Assembly (NCBI GenBank): GCA_001683735.1
Contig: LUGG01000001.1
Span: 1,240,001-1,304,000 of the forward strand
Reading direction: 5' to 3'
From: Grifola frondosa
Lineage: Eukaryota; Basidiomycota; Agaricomycetes; Polyporales; Grifolaceae
DNA length: 64,000 nt
The notes under the pieces were generated by a model that was not told the origin of the DNA, ran no database searches, and was given only the letters and a program-made list of their open reading frames with translations. Numbering within the stretch: position 1 is the stretch's first letter; the number at the start of each line of letters is the position of its first letter. This document shows, piece after piece, positions 24,101 through 37,436 of the stretch. The translations under genes were made by a program, and so were the position numbers.

Positions 24101-26882
24101 TACAACGTACCCTCCGTAGTGCCACCATTGGAACCTTCTTCAGGCAGATTCTCAAACAAGAGGATTACCCGACGCAGGAAGGAGGCAACCCAATCTGCAA
24201 AGCTTCCTGAAGTATCCTTCAAGAGCGCATCTTCATTCTCCTTGGAAAGCTGAGCATCAGTACTTGATTCAACGCCATCCGGGTAATTCTCAATGTTAAG
24301 AGACGGCATCTCTGACAAGGATAATGTGGTGCCATCGACAACATCTGTCATGGTCAGTTCTGAACGCATCAGCTCGCCAAATTTGATATACTGAGATACT
24401 TCAGAGATGAATGCCGTAGTGCAGAACTAAAATTATGTCAAATCAGTAAGAACAGCTGATATATATCGCTCACTACGTACCGTTTTCGGCGGATCGTTCT
24501 GACAATCACAAGTTTAGCTCAGAGAAGATACGAACAAAGGTGACTCTGACCATATCAATCCCTGGAAGGAGAAGTTCGAGTATGGGAATAAGGTGTTTTG
24601 CACCGGGGTAATATATGTCGCGACAGACCAACGCTGGGGCAACAGCTCCCAGGGCCTTGATGACGGCTGTCGTGCGATGAGTCTGTTAAGCGGTGAGGAT
24701 TACAACGTTAGGACAGAAGGTTCAATCAATCACCTCTACCAAAGCCTCTAACGCAGGAACAGCCCGTTCCAAGATTGGATGAAGAATTAGATCGGGTTCC
24801 ATTATGCTCATGGACTTCATGCAGCTTTGAATGTTGCTGACTGTGGTGTTATCCTGTGAAAACATGGCGAGTAGTGTCACTGTCCGAAGGCTTTTCACAA
24901 GTTCGCGCTTGATATCCTGAGTGAGTCGTCGATGCTGAATATGGGCAAATGTCAATCCCGTCACAGGCAAGGATTACTGAATAAGACCGACCATCGGTGT
25001 CTTGCAATCAGGTTCCTGTTCTTCGTACCAACCTAGATTATATCTTATAAGCGCGAGCTGGCAGCGGTAGAAAATATGTTTACGTTTGTTGAAGTCATAT
25101 ACAATGTACTTTACGAAAGCACTCAGCTGCGAAATATCACAGATCAGCGACGGCCCATTCTCAGACATATCACACATCCAAATGACTCAGAAAACCAGGT
25201 TTTATCGAGTCGGTGAAGTGTAATAGACATACATCAGAAGTCCAGCTCCCCGAATTCGTGGGATGAAAGAAGCTTTCAGTAGAAGCGATAAGCTTCGCGA
25301 GAGAATCTAGAGCTTTGCACCCGGCAAGATAGGTCCTGGCCTTCAAGTGACCACCTTTCCCAAGCGGTGCAGATAGATAATCCCCAACCCACCATTCTGG
25401 CGAGGAAGTGGTGTGCTCGCCCCGGAAGCGAAGGGTGTAAAGAAGGGTGTGGGAGCGGTAGACCCCGGGTTTGGTGTCCCATCAGGTGCCATGGAATAGA
25501 CAATAATCCGGGCAAGAGATGCTACATCATTGATTAGGGGAAGCGGTGAACCAATATCGTGAGACACGGACGTACCTATCCTCCAATTCGCTTTTGGCAG
25601 TCTGTTGAGCTCAAAGGTAGCTTGATTATCCGCATTTGGCCCCGTCGTTAATGATCCTGCATCGGCCAGCGGAATTTCTAAGGCAACCTATTGAGCGAAC
25701 ACCAAGATAGGCAGAAAAATGGTACATGCCCATCGAAGCCAAACATTTGCACATGATGAAGTTCCAATCGTGTTCAGTAAAGATACCAACATCTTGATAT
25801 AATCCGGACCAACGCCACTGGATTTCAATATCCTCCTTGGGCCAGTTGGGCCTTTCTTCATCTTCCGAACGTGCATCATCCGGAATAGCCTCAATTCTAC
25901 GAGGATCGCTCACGTTCGGATCTACGTGCATCTCTGCAAGGCGAGCAAGAAATTGCAGCATACGATCGTCATACATATAGGAGTTGATTGAGCCCCACAG
26001 CCGGAAAAGCATGGGTAGGTACGATTGGGGATGTGAAAGAGGTAAGAAAGTTAACATGTAATATTGTGAAGCTAGCATGCTCTACACTCGCGAGATCAGC
26101 CAGTCAATCAATGCCAATAACTGCGCAGAACTCACGCTTAAGCTAGTGCCATTGATCATCGGCACGAAGGTGGATAGCATTTCGTCAATAGCGGCAGGGT
26201 GGAAGAATCTCCGTACATTGTCCGCGATGTAACCCATGTACCATGAGGTTTGGCTAAGATGCGAGAGACATGTAAATGACGAGACACGAAACTGCAAAAA
26301 CACGATCACCTGATCTCAAATTGTCTTCTCGTTAAGAAGAGATCCTTGCTGAGAATCTTGAAGATAGGCTTCCAAGGTAGTCTCATGTCCTCAATAGACA
26401 TCTTTTTCTTTGACCTAGTTAATACTTGCAGACTGTCGGCACAATTGGCCACTATGTGATTGGGCATGCCAGGAGTTGTGCAAATTTGAAAGTATAACTT
26501 TGCAAGTGCTATGCGTTTATCCTTTGGGATAGGATACTTCAACATAGACCAGCTATGAAAGATGGCAATGGAATGAGCAACCGTCATGACTCTCAAGTGT
26601 ACATGAGTCTTACTACGTTAACATGCTATCCCACTGTATCAACCCTGGGTCGTAGTCTTTAGCCTCGACACATTGGGATATGCGAAGTAGGATGAAGTCG
26701 AGCATCTCTTGCATGTGAGAATACGGCTCGATACAATACGGTATAGACTTCGCATAGTTCCTCAACTTGATCATGTAGTGATCGGTTGCATGCAGTATGT
26801 CGTCCGGTATAAGGTGTGGCAGAGGAGGTCTGTCACGACCTTTGTCGTTGATAGATAGGCTGGAGATGTCTGGTATGTTCAT
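18182..26882 (-). CDS. BLM10: Proteasome activator Blm10/PA200 (full length)
   Basis: Very large HEAT-repeat protein that caps the 20S proteasome in the nucleus and is linked to histone turnover, DNA repair and proteasome assembly. Start at 26882 (MNIPDISSLSIND...). N-terminal family blocks: IPYCIEPYSHMQEMLDFIL, WSMLKYPIPKDKRIALAKLY, MRLPWKPIFKILSKDLFL and MGYIADNVRRFFHPAAIDEM. Next come SQYYMLTFLPLSHPQSYLPM and DVGIFTEHDWNFIMCKCLA. The centre spans several dozen short exons (25.7-18.9 kb) with typical helical sequence. The last joined exons read FRKTHQDTWHEDSKRFTEDQ and end SSYYA: an intron splits the last Tyr codon, and the stop is at 18182-18184. The terminal YYA is the HbYX-type tail that docks into the 20S alpha ring. 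About 8.7 kb for a protein near 1,900 residues fits the family. I did not verify every internal splice. A second, diverged copy starts at 1045. Confidence 0.9.
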
Positions 26883-27147
26883 AGCGTACAAGGTTAACGA
26901 AAACAAGAGTAGTCGGAGAAAAGCCTGAGAGAACAACGACTGAGAGACGTCAGCTGGATAGTGGCGCTCACCTGGTCCGGTGTTGTTGGCGCCAATATCA
27001 ATGATAGCGCTAGCGGCTGGTCATCTTCATGCTCGGAACACTCAACTCGACGTGCACAATGGAATATGGGCAGACGTGTCACTGAGCATGGGTATAGAAA
27101 CAACATTAATCGCACGATATACACGAAAAGTACACGAAGGAGATATG

Positions 27148-28270
27148 CTATGCTGCCAAAATAGGGCTGGCAGAAGCCGCATCCTGCAATTCTGCAATCG
27201 CCTTCTTGCGAACCAAATCCCACACACCGTTCCTTTGGATTCTTGCATCTCCTAGACCTTCTCTTATTTCCTCTAGCCGTTCGACATACTCTCTGCCATC
27301 ATCCTGGAGTTCCCGTAGGGTGGCCAGCGATTTCTCCAGATTCTCCAATTGCAAATCCGCATGGGAGAACTGCGACTGGTCATATCCCATCGCAGGTTCA
27401 CCCGGTGATGAGGGGAGAAAGAGTTTGTGGACCACAGGAATGAGGTTAGGGACACGCGATGGCCCTTCGTTTTCGTTGTCCACCTCGATGTCCTCCACAT
27501 CTTCACGTTTCGGCACAAGTGACGTGCCAATTCCGATTTCATCTGGATCCTCGCTCATGACCTGCCACAGCCTACCCAAAGCTCGCCGCATGGCAGCTTC
27601 GCCTTGTATGAGGGTGTTGGTAGCCTGCTCCAACTCATCGAATAATTTAGATCGGAATGAGTGCGTTACCGCTTTGTCCATCACGAAGGACGTATACGAG
27701 AGATGCTGAGTATTTGGGGTAGGATAAGGAGCTATGAGGGGAGGTGATGGCGAGCGGAGATGAGGCAGCGCAACGGATGAAGAAACCTCCTTCTGCGATG
27801 GCAGCAATAATTTGATACGCTTGCGTGCGCGATCCTCAGCCTTCAATAACCAACCTCAGAAGCTGGTGTCGAGAACAAAATAACCACGTACCTCCCAATC
27901 TTCGTATGCGGGACCCCATGCGGTCATCTTGCCTCTTCGTACCCATTTTGCATCTTTGACATCCTTCGTGCCCCAATTTCCCTTCTCTAAACTGGAGGAT
28001 ATATTGTCCGCGTCGGAGTCGTAACCATGTGAAGGATAATACCATGTATCCATGTCATTGGAGGACAAGCTGAGGAAACTGGCACCCGCGCGTGTAAGTA
28101 GCCAAGGACATGTTCTGTACTATTATAAAAAATCACCTTGGGTCCTCGTACCTTCCATCATCAACAGGTGGAGGTCCCCTCTTCAATCCATTAGACGTTA
28201 AGGTATGGTGTTGGTGGCTGGTTGAAGGACGGGACATAGGCATGTCATGGGCAGGGATATCTGCAGCCAT
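27148..28270 (-). CDS. RXT2-like protein (probable Rpd3 histone-deacetylase complex subunit)
   Basis: Best read as a member of the RXT2 N-terminal family, a subunit of the Rpd3L histone deacetylase complex in yeast. Joined exons start MAADIPAHDMPMSRPSTS and give LKRGPPPVDDGRYEDP, then WYYPSHGYDSDADN, KWVRRGKMTAWGPAYEDWE and ARKRIKLLLPSQ. These basic and aromatic blocks are what suggest RXT2. The second half is one long exon: SYTSFVMDKAVTHSFRSKL, GEAAMRRALGRLWQVMSED and a predicted helical, coiled-coil-prone C-terminus (QLENLEKSLATLRELQDDG). About 320 residues, no membrane segments. I know the family from memory only, so the assignment needs a profile search. If right, it sits about 9 kb from the RPD3 deacetylase gene. 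Its start faces that of the gene at 28623 across 352 bp. Confidence 0.62.
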
Positions 28271-28622
28271 CACTCTGTACAGCAGGCTCGAAGGTTGAAA
28301 TTGGAAACGAGCAAGTAATAAGATATAAGGTAAGCTGAAAGAGGATTGGGAATAGAAAACAATCCGCGACTAGCGATGGCAACTCTTCCCGGCGTCCGGC
28401 CGGCATTTTCGGTAACTGCCGAAATACTCCCGTTGAGTTCTTACAGGTTGCCTCTGTACCAACTCTGTGCTTTACAGAGGTGCGTGCTTCACCTCCGACT
28501 CCTGACTTTGTTCGTCTCTCGCATATCCTGATATCTTCTTTCTGTCACGCTATTTTGCTCTGGGTTTTTCTATAGCCTGCAACAACGACGATTACCAAGT
28601 AACTGCGTCTCACGACGCGTCT

Positions 28623-31600
28623 ATGGCTACAACCGAAACATTGGACTTGTCAGAGTCAACTGAGAAGGGGGAGGTAGTCAATGGGGAACAGACCGAAGCG
28701 AACACGGAGAAGACGTCAGGAGGGGGCGTGGATGGGAGCACTGCGGCAGCGGGTCTCGATGGACCGCTTGGGGAATCAAGCTCTGCCTCTCCTTCGCCAG
28801 GCTCAGGTTTGGTTCCTCTCAAGGGAGTTGCACCAAATGGCATCTCTTCTGGAGCGGTCAATCCACCCATTCTGAGTATGCCTCACCCGAAGAAGTTCAG
28901 TCATGTCAATATCAATAAGAAATTCCTTGAGAAGACTTCCTCTACATCCACCTCTGGTCAGACCCTCTCCACCTCTGCAGTGACAAAGACAGTCTCCAGT
29001 CGTATGTCTTTCATTTCAATTTTTTGAGCTTGTGCCGAGTGAATTTTGCTATCAGAAAAACCTGTTGCTCAAACCGCTCCCTCTCATTCACGGCTTGTGA
29101 CCACAAAGTTGACAGCGTCACCACAACCATCAACTACGACTGGCCCTGGTTGGTCCCGACCATCTTCAGCAGTTCCCTCTGGTGCCATAACTCCATTGTC
29201 TGCAACCAATGTGATACCGCCACCTCTCCCCAGTTCAGCGACCGCCAGCCATTCTGCGCCTGTGCCAGCTCCTGTAGGTAAAGTCATCCAGCCGCAACCC
29301 CGTGGGCCCCCTGAGGCTGCGATTGGATCAGTCAAGAAGGAGGGTGCCGGCAAGTCTGTATGGGCGAACACAAAGCTCACAGCAGCTGTAGTGAGCAAGC
29401 CAGACAGGGTGCAAGCTGAATTTCCAACTGCAGCGGAAGTTGCTCAAGGTATGAGCACGACTTCTCTCTTAGAAATGCTATTTATTGATTTCAATGTAGG
29501 TCGCATCGCGAAATTGGCAGAGAAGAACCAATTTACTGAAGCTGCAGCCGCGCATAAGCAAGCGGTGATGGCTGAAGAAGATACTTTCCGCGGTGTACAC
29601 TTGGATCCAAACGCACATCACTGGGATGAGGTCGGTCTCTTAGACAGCTCTATTACCCGCTGTGAGTCCACTGACAGTAGTGTAGATGGAAGAAGATGAC
29701 GACAATTTCTTGGACGGCGTCATCGAATTTGAGGACGGACGCCAATACAAGGTCCAACCCGCTGAAGCAGCTAGAGTTGTCGCAGACGTCGATAACGAAC
29801 TAGCAAAGCACCTAGAGACTTCACCACCCGATCATCCCGTGAGCAAGGAAGAAAGGTTTGGAGACGATTTTGATCGGAGTTGGCCGCGTTCAAGACCTGC
29901 TGCGAATCCCCCACCCCATCGAGAACATTACCCAAATGGTCCCGCATCTGCCTCCTCCTCCCAGTCCCTTCGCTCGCCTCAAGATTCTTCTCGGGTATTA
30001 TTCAACGAGAGGTCCAATCGTCTTGAGCCATATTCCAACTCACAGCCACCTCGACATAATGGACCTGGGACATCCTCCTATTCCGGCCGCAGAGCTAACC
30101 GTTCTGAGTACGCAGGATCGCAAACAGAACTAAGAGGGGGTCGCGACGCCCCTCCTCATTCTCATCTACAAGGTGTGCAGCTGTTACAGAAAGGGTCCTC
30201 AGGTGGTGACTCCGGTGTTGATGGACCTTCTCATTTTCGTGGCTCTGGAGATCTTTCACCTACGTCTCCTAATGAAGGTTCGCGATACCGCGACAGGGAA
30301 ACAATGCATCGCGAGAATCCTCCATTGCACGGCTATCAAATGGATCGCGCGCCTTCACACGGCGTGGAACAAGGTTATTCGAGGGACCACTACAATCCGT
30401 TCGAAGTACCAGTTGCAGGAAGCAGTGGCCCTGGTCGTGAGGGCTATGCAGACGATCGCGCGAGGCGTTCCTCGACGATGGGTCCGCCACCTTTACCACT
30501 AATCGTACCAAGTGATTCCGCGCAGGACCACACGAGGCAGTTACCTCCGCACCTATCTAATATGCGTCCCATGCACCTTACTCCTCTGCGAACACGGACA
30601 TCCCGAGAATCATTATCTGGCAGGTCGGCTACTGAGCTGTCTTCGACGACTGCTCCTTCTGCACACCAGGAATCACATACTTCTGCTGTCTCGCATGCAT
30701 CAACTTCTCCATCATCTGTAGTTGACAAGCCTCTTCCCTCGTCCACTTTGCCGCTCATGGATATGGACGAAGTTCGCAAGGCCGCGATGCATAGTGCTGC
30801 TGAACGTGCAAGGAACCGCCGGCAGCAGGAAGAGGATGAACGCGAGAAGGAGAAAGAGAGAGCACGTCGGAAAGCGGCTGAGCTAGAGGCAAAGATGAAT
30901 GCTGAGAAGGCTAAGAAAGACACTGAAGCTGAGGTATGTATCTTTTCTAAGACTGTGATGCGTTCTCATTGATTCGATGGCAGGCTGTTGGATTCATCGA
31001 GGAAGCCGTCAGGTCTATCGCACTTTCGGAGTCAGGTGCATTCAAGCCGGATACAGGAGCCTCGGACTCGCATGCACCTTTAAATCGCACACTTTCCAAT
31101 CGTCCAACTTTTGGGCATGTGCCGTCTTCCAGAGGTATCATCGGCTCTTCCTCAAATTACCACACTTCTTTTGCCTCTTCAGCCGCCGGGTCGGATCTGC
31201 CTTTTGAAGGTGATTCTTGGAGAAGCAGGGTTGCTCTGGTCACACACACGAGCCCGGTCGCTGCGGTGCTACCTGCACATCTCCCTTTACTTGGCTCGGT
31301 TGATCTAACGGTGAAGATCGACGATGACTTAGAAGTAGTCGATTTTTCGGAACTTGGGAAGCTTATGGGTGCGGGGCTGCCATCGCATGCGGAGACAAGT
31401 AGGACCGACCCCAACCATACTGTCTCCGCACGCCCTCCCAGATCAGTGGCTGCTGATTTCTTTGACGAGTATTCTCATGCATCTCGTGACTCGATGCCTC
31501 CGAGATCTGAAGAAAGCTCGTGGAGACGGCGAACATCTCTGCCTCTTGAGTCTACGTCATCCGATAAGCCCAGCACTTCCGTTCCAACAACCGCTAAGGA

Positions 31601-33864
31601 GGTATTGAAAGTTCAATCAATGAAGTTGGATGTACCGAGGGTTATGGAAGTTTCCACTGCCAGTAGCTCGCAAGCCTCATCCTCCTCCAGTGCCAAACAT
31701 GCGGATGAACAGTATCGTCAATCGTCTGGTTTCAACTCTTCACATGCGCAAAACGGCTATGGACCGCTAAAGTCTCCACTCCCTCCTTCTTATCGCGAGG
31801 CGCCTATGTCTACCCTGAACGACGTGATTTCGCGGATAAAAGGTGCGTTGGACGGCATGCATACACATGCAGAACCTCCGATGCAGCAGAAGTGGTTGCC
31901 TCCTGCGCTGAGGCTTAAAGCCACCGTTTCTGAACACAACGCTCCCCATGAAGTGTTCGATATCACTGGGTGTGACCACCTAGGTCTCCGAAGCCAGCAT
32001 GGAATCATTTCGTGGTTAGGTTTCCTCCCATCTCACAGCGGCTGGAGCCAGTTTCTAGGCGACAATATCAGCTGTCCAGTAGTCAATCGTTTGTGAGGGC
32101 AGATATCTTCTCTTGGAATCCTCCTATTGAGGGTGGCAATCGACGCGACTTCACCCTCAATAGCTGCTGTTTGGTCGACCGCGGATGATGAAAGGGCAGC
32201 CGCGATACTTCGTGTCTTTACCACAGACAAGACACTCTGGTCTCAACAGGATCGATGAGGGGGCGTCTGCACCCGTGGTGAATCTGCCGTCTGCGCCGCC
32301 TCGGCTCAACGATAGTAGCTCTCGGGAGAACAGTGGATCGTCCAGCTGGCGGAGGACTCCATCTACGAGTCCTTGGAATAGTCGACAGCCTGACGCGGCG
32401 CAAAGTCCACATGAACTAGACACGGTTAGCCGTTCTCCCCCGCCGGAGGCCCCTTCAAGCGAGTCCCGCATGCCGTCTCTTGCGAAGGACGACAGGGTCG
32501 AGTCTCCTTCCATCAGTGGTGTTTCCGTGAAAATGAGGTCACAACCGAAGATGCCCGCAGGTTCCGATGTCGCCTTCTATCGCGACACACGAGTTAATTC
32601 CGCTGTACAGCCCACGCCGTCTGTCAAGTTCATAGTGACCAGTGAGCTAGAGGGAGATGTCTCTTCTGAGTCGAACCGGGAGTCCGTTTCTCTCCCGATA
32701 TCACCGTTGAATGGTGCATTGGATGCACCTCACCCGTCGTCTTCGGGACCGAAGATTACTGGACCTTCAACGTCTATTTCGACCGAGAAGGATGAACCCG
32801 GAAGGTCGACCCAGCCAGTAAGTCAGTTATACTTTTGCACGGAAACCAGTTGGGAAACTTCCGCCTTGCAGTTTGGCCAACGTCCAGCGACTCCGCTTCA
32901 ATCGGCTGGTACACCGTGGATGAAATCGCCGAGGGCGTTTTCAAACAAAGATTTTGCTCCAGATCCTGAACACCTGAAGGCAGTGTGGTCCCAAGCCTCA
33001 GACAAAGCGGAACTACCGTCAACGAACTCGCTGGAAGGTATTGCGGATGATTTGACCGCGGTTCCCTTCACATTACAGGACGTCAAATCGGAGGATGGGG
33101 AGACACCCCCTCCTTCTGTGTCCGGACCGTCTTCCAGGATGAATTCGTACGACGTGACACGTGCCTTCCAACAGGTTCCGTCGTCATCATCGTCAAGTTC
33201 CAGTCGTGCACCTATACCTCTTGGCTCTCCCACGAATGGCTCCGTTCCGCGCCATTCCGCCTTCTCCTTCTCGCCACCCATGTCGAACGCCAATCTGCGA
33301 CCAGCATATCCCGCGTATGGCTCCCCACTGCTGAGCCCCAGTCCCAGCGTCATGTATCCCATGCAGGCAAGCCCCATTCCGAGACCTATGGTCTTGAACG
33401 GTGGTTCGCCTGCTTACGCTCAGCAAGTTTGGGTGCCAGTGCCTGGGCCAGCTCCTCCAACGCCTGGAGGTATGATGCGTCCATTGGGGTCACCATATCC
33501 GCAGATGGTACCATATCCTTCTGCCGGCGGCACAATGCCAATGTATGGGCCTCCGCCTCCGAACATGCACACTGGGCCTTCTCAGCAGTCGAACGGGATG
33601 CAAGGGCGTTCTTCCGGTATGCCCGTCATGAGCCCAGTCATGCAGCAGACACATCCGATGTACGGCGGAAGCCCCGTGCTCATGTCCAATCTAGCAGCTG
33701 GACAAACCTATCCGGGCGCGATGCAGCCTATGAGAGCCCAAATGCGGGGTGGCTTTGATCATGCTCCTGGAATGTCTCTCATGCCTCCATCCATGGGCCA
33801 TCCTCCCCCGACAGGCGGATACGCGCCTGTCCCGTCGAACTCATTCCCCCGTCCGACGTGGTAA
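28623..33864 (+). CDS. Long low-complexity protein of unknown function
   Basis: About 1,650 residues, mostly Ser/Pro-rich and probably disordered. Recognisable islands: KKFSHVNINKKFLEKT near the N-terminus; RIAKLAEKNQFTEAAAAHKQ with NFLDGVIEFEDGRQYKV after two introns; and a charged coiled coil (30790-30930, Glu/Arg/Lys/Ala). A conserved-looking block follows at 31950-32220 (SPKPAWNHFVVRFPP ... FSWNPPIEGGNRRDFTL ... GQPRYFVSLP). The C-terminus is Pro/Gly/Met/Tyr-rich (MYGGSPVLMSN), prion-like in composition. Introns at about 29001-29054, 29450-29500, 29630-29686 and 30934-30984 keep the frame. Two breaks (near 31976 and 32163) each need one extra base; both lie in the conserved block, which argues for sequence error rather than decay. 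I cannot name the family. Composition suggests an RNA-granule or scaffold protein, which is inference. Confidence 0.78.
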
Positions 33865-34041
33865 AATAGTGTCTATATGCGGACTCGGCGACAGTCATCG
33901 TCTTCAGTGTTGTTATCTTGTGGTACTGTTTATACGCTACAATACCCTCCGCAAGCGTTACATATTTGCTTTCCGTCGTATCATCAATTGCTCATTGATT
34001 ACATTTATCACGAAATAATGCAGAGGATATCGGACATATCT

Positions 34042-35783
34042 CTAAGATGTAGCCAACTCAACAGCACGCTCCGCCGCCTCGTCAAGGCCATCGAACGGTA
34101 TGATCTTGAGTCCGGAGTCGTGGATCATTCTGAAGCAGCACACAGTGAGAACCACGTATCCTGATAGTAGATGAGACGTACTGTTTTGCCTCTGCCTCTT
34201 TTGTGCCCTTCAGCCTCACAACCAGGGGATTTTCAGGGAGAGTTCTTTGGCAGCATTGATAACGCCCTCCGCGATATAATCACATCGCATGATACCTACA
34301 TATATGTCAAGTTAAATCCCAGAGAACGTGTGATGCTACAACATACCGCCAAAGATGTTGATGAAGATACTCTTGACCTTAGGGTCAGACACCAGGATTT
34401 CAAACGCCTTCTTCACGGTTTCCGGCGTAGCACCACTAGGAAAGAAACAGACCAATAAGCACAAAATCGCCTGGTGCACAGGGGACGCATACTGACCCAC
34501 CCACGTCCAAGAAGTTGGCGGGATTGCCGCCATGGAGAGCGAGCACGTCCATGGTAGCCATAGCTAAACCAGCGCCGTTCACGAGACATCCAATATTGCC
34601 ATCAAGCTTGATGAAGTTCAGATTGTACTTCTGGGCCTCAACCTCAGATGGTTCCTCTTGCGAGATATCTCGGAGAGCAAAGATGTCTTTCTGTCGGAAC
34701 TCTGCGTTGTCGTCGAAACCGAACTTGGCATCCATGCTAATCAGAGACAAATGAAACATTCAGCACATTTCGGCCAGAGAATTGGGGGGATCATACCAAA
34801 GGACATGGCCGTCTGCAGTCTCACCCAAGGGGTTGATCTCAATCTGAGTGGCATCCTTGTCCTTGAAGATCTTGTACAGGTTGATGAAAATGCCAGCAGC
34901 CTCGTTCTGCGCGTTCTCTTTGAAGCCCAATTTCTGAGCGAGTTCCAGAGCAACAGACTTAGTGAGACCCTTCTCGAAGTCGATGGGGGTCGTAATGATA
35001 GCATTCGGATCCTTGGCCGCGACCTCTTCGATATTCATACCACCCTGAGCAGAAGCAACCAATACAGGCCCTCCAGTACTGCGATCATTGAGGACCGCCA
35101 CATAGTATTCATGGGATGCGTCGCGGCGCTCAGCCAGCATGACCTGTACACGAAGATGTCAAGCATAGACTATGTAGAGGATTCAAGAGTGCCGCACAGA
35201 GTTGCAGATTCGGCCGGCCGCGCCTGTCTGCTTGGTGATCAGGTGAGCACCAATCATCTTGCTCGCGTACTCCTTGGCTTGTTCGGGGCTACTGGTACAT
35301 ACGAGGCGTCAACGACTACGCGCTACTTTTGACTGAGAACCCAAAACATACTCTTTCACCAGATGTACACCGCCCTGGAAACCGTTGTCGAATTTGCCCT
35401 TGCCGCGACCGCCCGCCAAGACCTGAGCCTTGATAACACAGCCATTGTAACCTAGTATATATTAGAAGATGGACAGCGAGCAACGATGTTGGCCCCGAAC
35501 CAAATGTCTTGGCGGCTTCAGCTGCCTCCTCCGCTGTGTGCGCAGGTATGCTTCTGGGAGTTGGAATGCCATACTGTGCGAGAGTAAGGCCGAACGCGTC
35601 GAACACAGAATATTAAGCAGCGTACCGAATTCAGCAGTTTCACCGACTGGTACTCGTGGATAGAGAGGAATCGCCTCTGACCGGCAGACGCGGCCTACGA
35701 AAGCAAATGAGCGATAATCGAAACAAAAATCGACGGAGGCCTACGCGAGCGACGGAACTCGCTTTCCTCAACGATGCGAGCAT
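34042..35783 (-). CDS. LSC2: Succinyl-CoA ligase, beta subunit, mitochondrial
   Basis: Beta subunit of the TCA-cycle enzyme that converts succinyl-CoA to succinate with ATP formation, in the mitochondrial matrix. The presequence [19 protein letters not shown] (joined across an intron) leads into the ATP-grasp domain at [20 protein letters not shown]. Further blocks: [19 protein letters not shown], split here, then [35 protein letters not shown] and [15 protein letters not shown], which contains the Mg/ATP-binding residues. Next are [18 protein letters not shown] and [20 protein letters not shown], the nucleotide-specificity loop, then [12 protein letters not shown] and [10 protein letters not shown], and the end [12 protein letters not shown]. 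Length and order match LSC2/SUCLA2. Start at 35783 chosen because it gives a clean basic presequence; an ATG at 35852 is possible. No frame break noted. Confidence 0.93.
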
Positions 35784-36364
35784 TGCGGTAGATGTGGAGG
35801 ACGACCTGGAGGACCTAGAGGATGGGGACGAGGGATGCGGGAGTAGCTGCAACGCTGGACACTTTAAGTCTGCGGTGATCGAGTGCTCCGTCTCCGACAG
35901 TGCTTAGTCAGCATGCGGGACCCGTGTTTTGGAGGACTTCCCCAAGTTCTCTCCTCATCCAGAACGACGACGACGGATGCCGTCTTCCGCGACACGCTTC
36001 CTGTCTCTCACCCCCATATCTCCTCATGACTTGGTTTGGGTGTAGTTCTGGGAGATGGACTTGTACTAGATCCTCGCTTTGAGTTCGGATTTCTTACCCA
36101 TGAGTCGTCCGAAATTGTGCAGAGGAACATCCCGTATGTACTTGAGCTCGGTCCGCCTATATATTCTGTATGTTCTCGTTGAATGAACATATGGCTCCGT
36201 GTTCTCCCATTCTGCGTGTTTCGCGCTACTCTGAACGCGTCGCAACCTCGTGTTGATCTTTAGGTTTTTTGAGGGGCTCGATTTCTGACGTATTGTGCGC
36301 ACGGGTCGGTGCTTGCAGTCTCCAAGACCCTCCCTACTACTGTCACTTTCCTTGACCAGCCGTC

Positions 36365-37194
36365 ATGCCCTCCACTGAACATAACGTTGCTACTCAGTCT
36401 CATTCGGAAACTGATGAAGCAACAGCATTAGCTCGGTTGCTGGAGGTCTCCACAATTGTGTTGCGCCAAGCTGTTGATCTACTGGACAAGGGCCTCTCCA
36501 CTGATGAGCAGCTAACTGTACACTCGCGATATATGCCTGGTTCAACAATTGGTATGTCTTAAGATGATGCTCTCCCCCCGGCCATGTTTTGACGGTGAAG
36601 TCACTAAGGAAAACACCTGAGGCATGCACGCGATCACTTCGTCCTACTTCTTAATGCCGTCTCGTCTTCTCCACCACATGTTCTCAACTACGACATAAGG
36701 TCGCGCAATACGCCGATGGAGAGCGGTCGAGCTGCTGCTCGTCAAGCAATTAACGATACCATTGCGCAACTTCAGAAGGTTGTTCCCAAAGCAAAGATGG
36801 ATGATCCGATCACTTTGCATGCAGTCACGCCGTACGCTCAGGTTATGGAGACGACTTTTGGGAGAGAGGTGAGCCCTACCTGCTATGCCTATGCAATACT
36901 AACTGACTACTTCCCACGTGTAGTTATGGTTTGCTGGGCTACATGCAATTCACCATTGGTCCATGGTGAGATGACTGAATGCATACTCACACAACGTATC
37001 GCTGACAAACATGTGTGGAAGATCCGAGTCATTGCTGGAGAACTGGTATGTGTTGTCATGCGTTGAACGCCTCGATTTTGAAGTAATCTCCTCCCCCCTG
37101 GTAGGGAATTACCTTGGAGGAGTCATTTGGATTCGCCCCGTCAACGCTGGTGCATCTGGAATCCAAGGCACCGCTGGGTAAAGCCAAGATATAG
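36365..37194 (+). CDS. DinB-like superfamily protein
   Basis: Small four-helix-bundle protein of the DinB/YfiT superfamily, a fold usually carrying a metal bound by three His residues. Exons from 36365, 36609, about 36924, 37018 and 37106 join to read LLEVSTIVLRQAVDLLDKG, HLRHARDHFVLLLNA, RNTPMESGRAAARQAINDT, LWFAGLHAIHHWSMVRVIAGE and a tail ending LGKAKI. The HARDH and HAIHHW positions fit the His ligands. About 190-200 residues. Biological role unknown in fungi; bacterial relatives include thiol-dependent transferases such as bacillithiol S-transferases, which says little here. It follows the divergent promoter of the succinyl-CoA ligase gene. Confidence 0.75.
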
Positions 37195-37336
37195 TGTTGT
37201 GGGCTGTATCGTAGTACTAGCGTCTCCAGTATTGTTAAGACTCGTAACAGCTATCGTTCGCTCTGTTGATGACTGGAAGTATATGGAGCCACTTGAGCAG
37301 ATTGATGTTTTGAACGAAAATCGGTAACAGCGCCTC

Positions 37337-37342
37337 CACGTG
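37337..37342. promoter_or_regulatory. CACGTG E-box upstream of RPD3
   Basis: CACGTG about 95 bp before the deacetylase start codon, in a 242-bp gap after the DinB-like gene. Function inferred only from its position and recurrence. Confidence 0.3.
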
Positions 37343-37436
37343 CGCCACAATTCCGCGGCCTTCGAGCTGGCTTCTGTACTTCTTCGACCCGCCCCCTCAC
37401 CTTCACCGGCTTTCCGCAAACCGCTTTGCTCAACAT

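Noticed and set aside
30444..30923. 159-codon minus-strand frame
   Set aside because: Antisense to the coiled-coil and Ser-rich part of the long gene; Ser/Arg-rich by complement only.
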